Positions 6,651 to 7,724 of a DNA stretch of 7,724 nucleotides are shown here, piece after piece; position 1 is the stretch's first letter; the number at the start of each line of letters is the position of its first letter. The DNA is taken from assembly GCA_009705435.1 (NCBI GenBank), contig WLTJ01000068.1, forward strand, positions 1 through 7,724, written 5' to 3'. The position numbers and the translations under genes were made by a program. The DNA is from Actinomycetota bacterium (lineage in GTDB: Bacteria; Actinomycetota; Acidimicrobiia; Acidimicrobiales; Ilumatobacteraceae). The notes beneath the pieces were generated by a model that worked only from the letters and a program-made list of their open reading frames with translations, was not told where the DNA came from and searched no databases.

Positions 6651-7109
6651 ATGCCCACTCAAAAATTCCGTGCTGGAGTAGTCATTGCGATCCGTCGTGA
6701 GAACGGCGACCTGATGTGCTTCCAACGTTCGGATGTTGTTGATTCTTGGCAACTACCGCAGGGGGGAATCGACGTAGGTGAATTACCCGTCGATGCTGCT
6801 TGGCGTGAATTGACAGAAGAAACAGGACTGACACGTGGTGATGTCCATTTAGTCAGCGAGTTATCTGAGTGGATCACCTACGAATATCCCACAGCAGTCC
6901 GCGACGCAATGCCCGATGGTGGCAAGCGCTTCGGGCAGACACAAAAGTGGTTTTTATTCGGTCTTCTTGATGAGGCAAATATTGAGCCGAAACCAGATGG
7001 AGTTGAGTTTGTTGGCTGGCAATGGATGGATCCTCACCATCTCTTACATCATGTCGTGAACTTTCGACAAGACTCCTACGGGCGTGCTTTTTCTAGATTG
7101 CTTCCATGA
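6651..7109 (+). CDS. RppH-like Nudix hydrolase (RNA pyrophosphohydrolase / dinucleoside polyphosphate hydrolase type)
   Basis: Cytosolic Mg2+-dependent Nudix enzyme of 152 residues. The Nudix box is complete, in the pattern G-x5-E-x7-REUxEExGU: G38, E44, R52-E53, E56-E57 and G59, with E53, E56 and E57 as metal ligands. The preceding WQLPQGG (33-39) and the later GQTQKWFLFGLL (95-106), EFVGWQWMDP (119-128) and VVNFRQDSYGRAF (135-147) follow the layout of E. coli RppH/NudH (WQFPQGG, GQKQKWFL, F-x-GWRW, VV-F-x-x-x-Y). This favours removal of pyrophosphate from RNA 5' ends or hydrolysis of Ap4A/Ap5A over MutT-type 8-oxo-dGTP cleanup. The true substrate cannot be read from sequence. The ATG at 6651 lies one base after the aspS stop with AAAGG upstream, and the stop overlaps the rarA ATG. 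Aminoacyl-tRNA synthetases produce Ap4A, so placement directly after two of them suits an Ap4A-clearing role. Confidence 0.88.
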   Translation: MPTQKFRAGVVIAIRRENGDLMCFQRSDVVDSWQLPQGGIDVGELPVDAAWRELTEETGLTRGDVHLVSELSEWITYEYPTAVRDAMPDGGKRFGQTQKWFLFGLLDEANIEPKPDGVEFVGWQWMDPHHLLHHVVNFRQDSYGRAFSRLLP

Positions 7110-7724
7110 ACGATCTCTTTAGCGCTGCAGCCAAAGAGCAACTTGCCTCTCAAGCCCCGTTGGCGGCACGACTACGACCACGCACTATTGATGATGTTGT
7201 CGGCCAGGAGCATTTGCTAGGAGTCGGTCGACCACTGCGCGTACTTGTTGAACAAGACAAACTCAGTAGCGCGATCTTTTGGGGTCCACCTGGCACTGGT
7301 AAAACAACTTTGGCATTAGCGGTTGCGGGCACAACCAAGCGAGCCTTTGAACAGTTGTCGGCAGTGACTGCCGGTGTCAAAGATGTGCGCGAGGTTATTG
7401 ATGCAGCGCGTCAGCGCCTCGGGAGACACGGTCAGGGAACTATCTTGTTCCTCGATGAAATTCATCGTTTTTCAAAATCACAGCAGGATGCTTTGTTACC
7501 CGCCGTTGAAGAAGGAACACTCACCCTCATCGGCGCCACTACGGAGAATCCCTTTTTCGAAGTGAATGCTCCACTGCGTTCTAGAAGCACCCTATTTCGC
7601 CTAGAACCTTTAAGCGGCGAGGCGATGAGGACTTTAATCACGCGGGGATTGTTAGCCCTTGACACGACGGCCACTCAGGAGGCGCAAGAACTGTTGGCCG
7701 ACCGATCGGCGGGGGATGGGCGCC
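7106..7724 (+). CDS. rarA: Replication-associated recombination protein A (RarA/MgsA), 5' part (3' end outside window)
   Basis: AAA+ ATPase of the RarA/MgsA/WRNIP1 family, acting at stalled replication forks and related to clamp-loader and RuvB ATPases. My translation from the ATG at 7106 stays open for 206 codons to the window edge. It opens MNDLFSAAAKEQLASQAPLA and continues with ARLRPRTIDDVVGQEHLL (21-38), the typical family start. Walker A is GPPGTGKT (60-67), Walker B is ILFLDEIHRF (113-122), sensor 1 lies in IGATTENPFFEVN (142-154), and the probable arginine finger is in LRSRS (157-161). FLDEIHRFSKSQQDALLP and GATTENP are strongly characteristic of RarA and distinguish it from DnaX and RuvB. 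The C-terminal helical and tetramerisation domains lie outside. The ATG shares 4 bases (ATGA) with the Nudix stop; no Shine-Dalgarno is visible, so translation is probably coupled. Confidence 0.96.
   Translation, partial: MNDLFSAAAKEQLASQAPLAARLRPRTIDDVVGQEHLLGVGRPLRVLVEQDKLSSAIFWGPPGTGKTTLALAVAGTTKRAFEQLSAVTAGVKDVREVIDAARQRLGRHGQGTILFLDEIHRFSKSQQDALLPAVEEGTLTLIGATTENPFFEVNAPLRSRSTLFRLEPLSGEAMRTLITRGLLALDTTATQEAQELLADRSAGDGR

Noticed and set aside
7374..7565. 63-codon + strand frame near the right edge
   Set aside because: It is out of frame with rarA, whose frame from 7106 is open to the edge and carries Walker A, Walker B and sensor motifs.
1..7724. Mobile element, CRISPR array, tRNA or rRNA gene
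   Set aside because: I saw no transposase or integrase motifs, no spaced direct repeats, no cloverleaf-like T-loop or anticodon-arm sequence, and no coding capacity left over for such elements.

Overview
This window is an ordinary, tightly packed bacterial chromosome segment. It holds seven protein genes, all on the + strand: the 3' part of secF, then apt, rel (relA/spoT type), hisS, aspS, an RppH-like Nudix hydrolase gene, and the 5' part of rarA (mgsA). I see no tRNA or rRNA genes, CRISPR array, insertion sequence, integrase, phage gene or origin. No stretch above 80 bases lacks a gene. The two longest gaps, 43 bases before rel and 78 bases before hisS, hold the only plausible promoters.

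Organism: the order (secD)-secF-apt-rel-...-hisS-...-aspS-...-rarA is the actinobacterial arrangement; Mycobacterium tuberculosis has the same genes in the same direction with extra genes between them. By eye the base composition is near 50 % G+C, lower than in most soil actinobacteria. From memory, the wording of Rel (FDSKEEQQAAT, MLVAMAKD), HisRS (LRPEQTAS, TPWKVWYAGPNFRYE), AspRS (KRREHG, RCLRDEDLRADRQ) and the Nudix protein resembles class Acidimicrobiia, perhaps an aquatic lineage such as Ilumatobacteraceae. That placement is inference, about 60 % confident; Actinomycetota as a phylum is much safer.

Layout: bases 1-738 encode the membrane end of the Sec translocation accessory protein SecF. 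After 16 bases comes apt (755-1276, purine salvage). rel (1320-3548) encodes a complete bifunctional (p)ppGpp synthetase/hydrolase with HD, synthetase, TGS, helical, zinc-finger and ACT regions. After the 78-base gap come four genes spaced +78, -4, +1 and -4 bases: hisS, aspS, the Nudix gene and rarA, almost certainly one transcript with coupled translation. rarA runs off the right edge.

How the genes fit together: rel responds to uncharged tRNA, hisS and aspS charge tRNA, the Nudix enzyme probably removes pyrophosphate from RNA 5' ends and/or degrades Ap4A-type nucleotides that aminoacyl-tRNA synthetases make as side products, and apt recycles adenine. The neighbourhood can be read as nucleotide/stress housekeeping, but most of it is a conserved actinobacterial order and needs no new system to explain it. 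I found no evidence of an undescribed system. The points most worth a second look are possible leaderless starts of rel and hisS, a perfect 10-bp inverted repeat inside rel, the non-discriminating signature of AspRS, and the RppH-type Nudix enzyme wedged between aspS and rarA.
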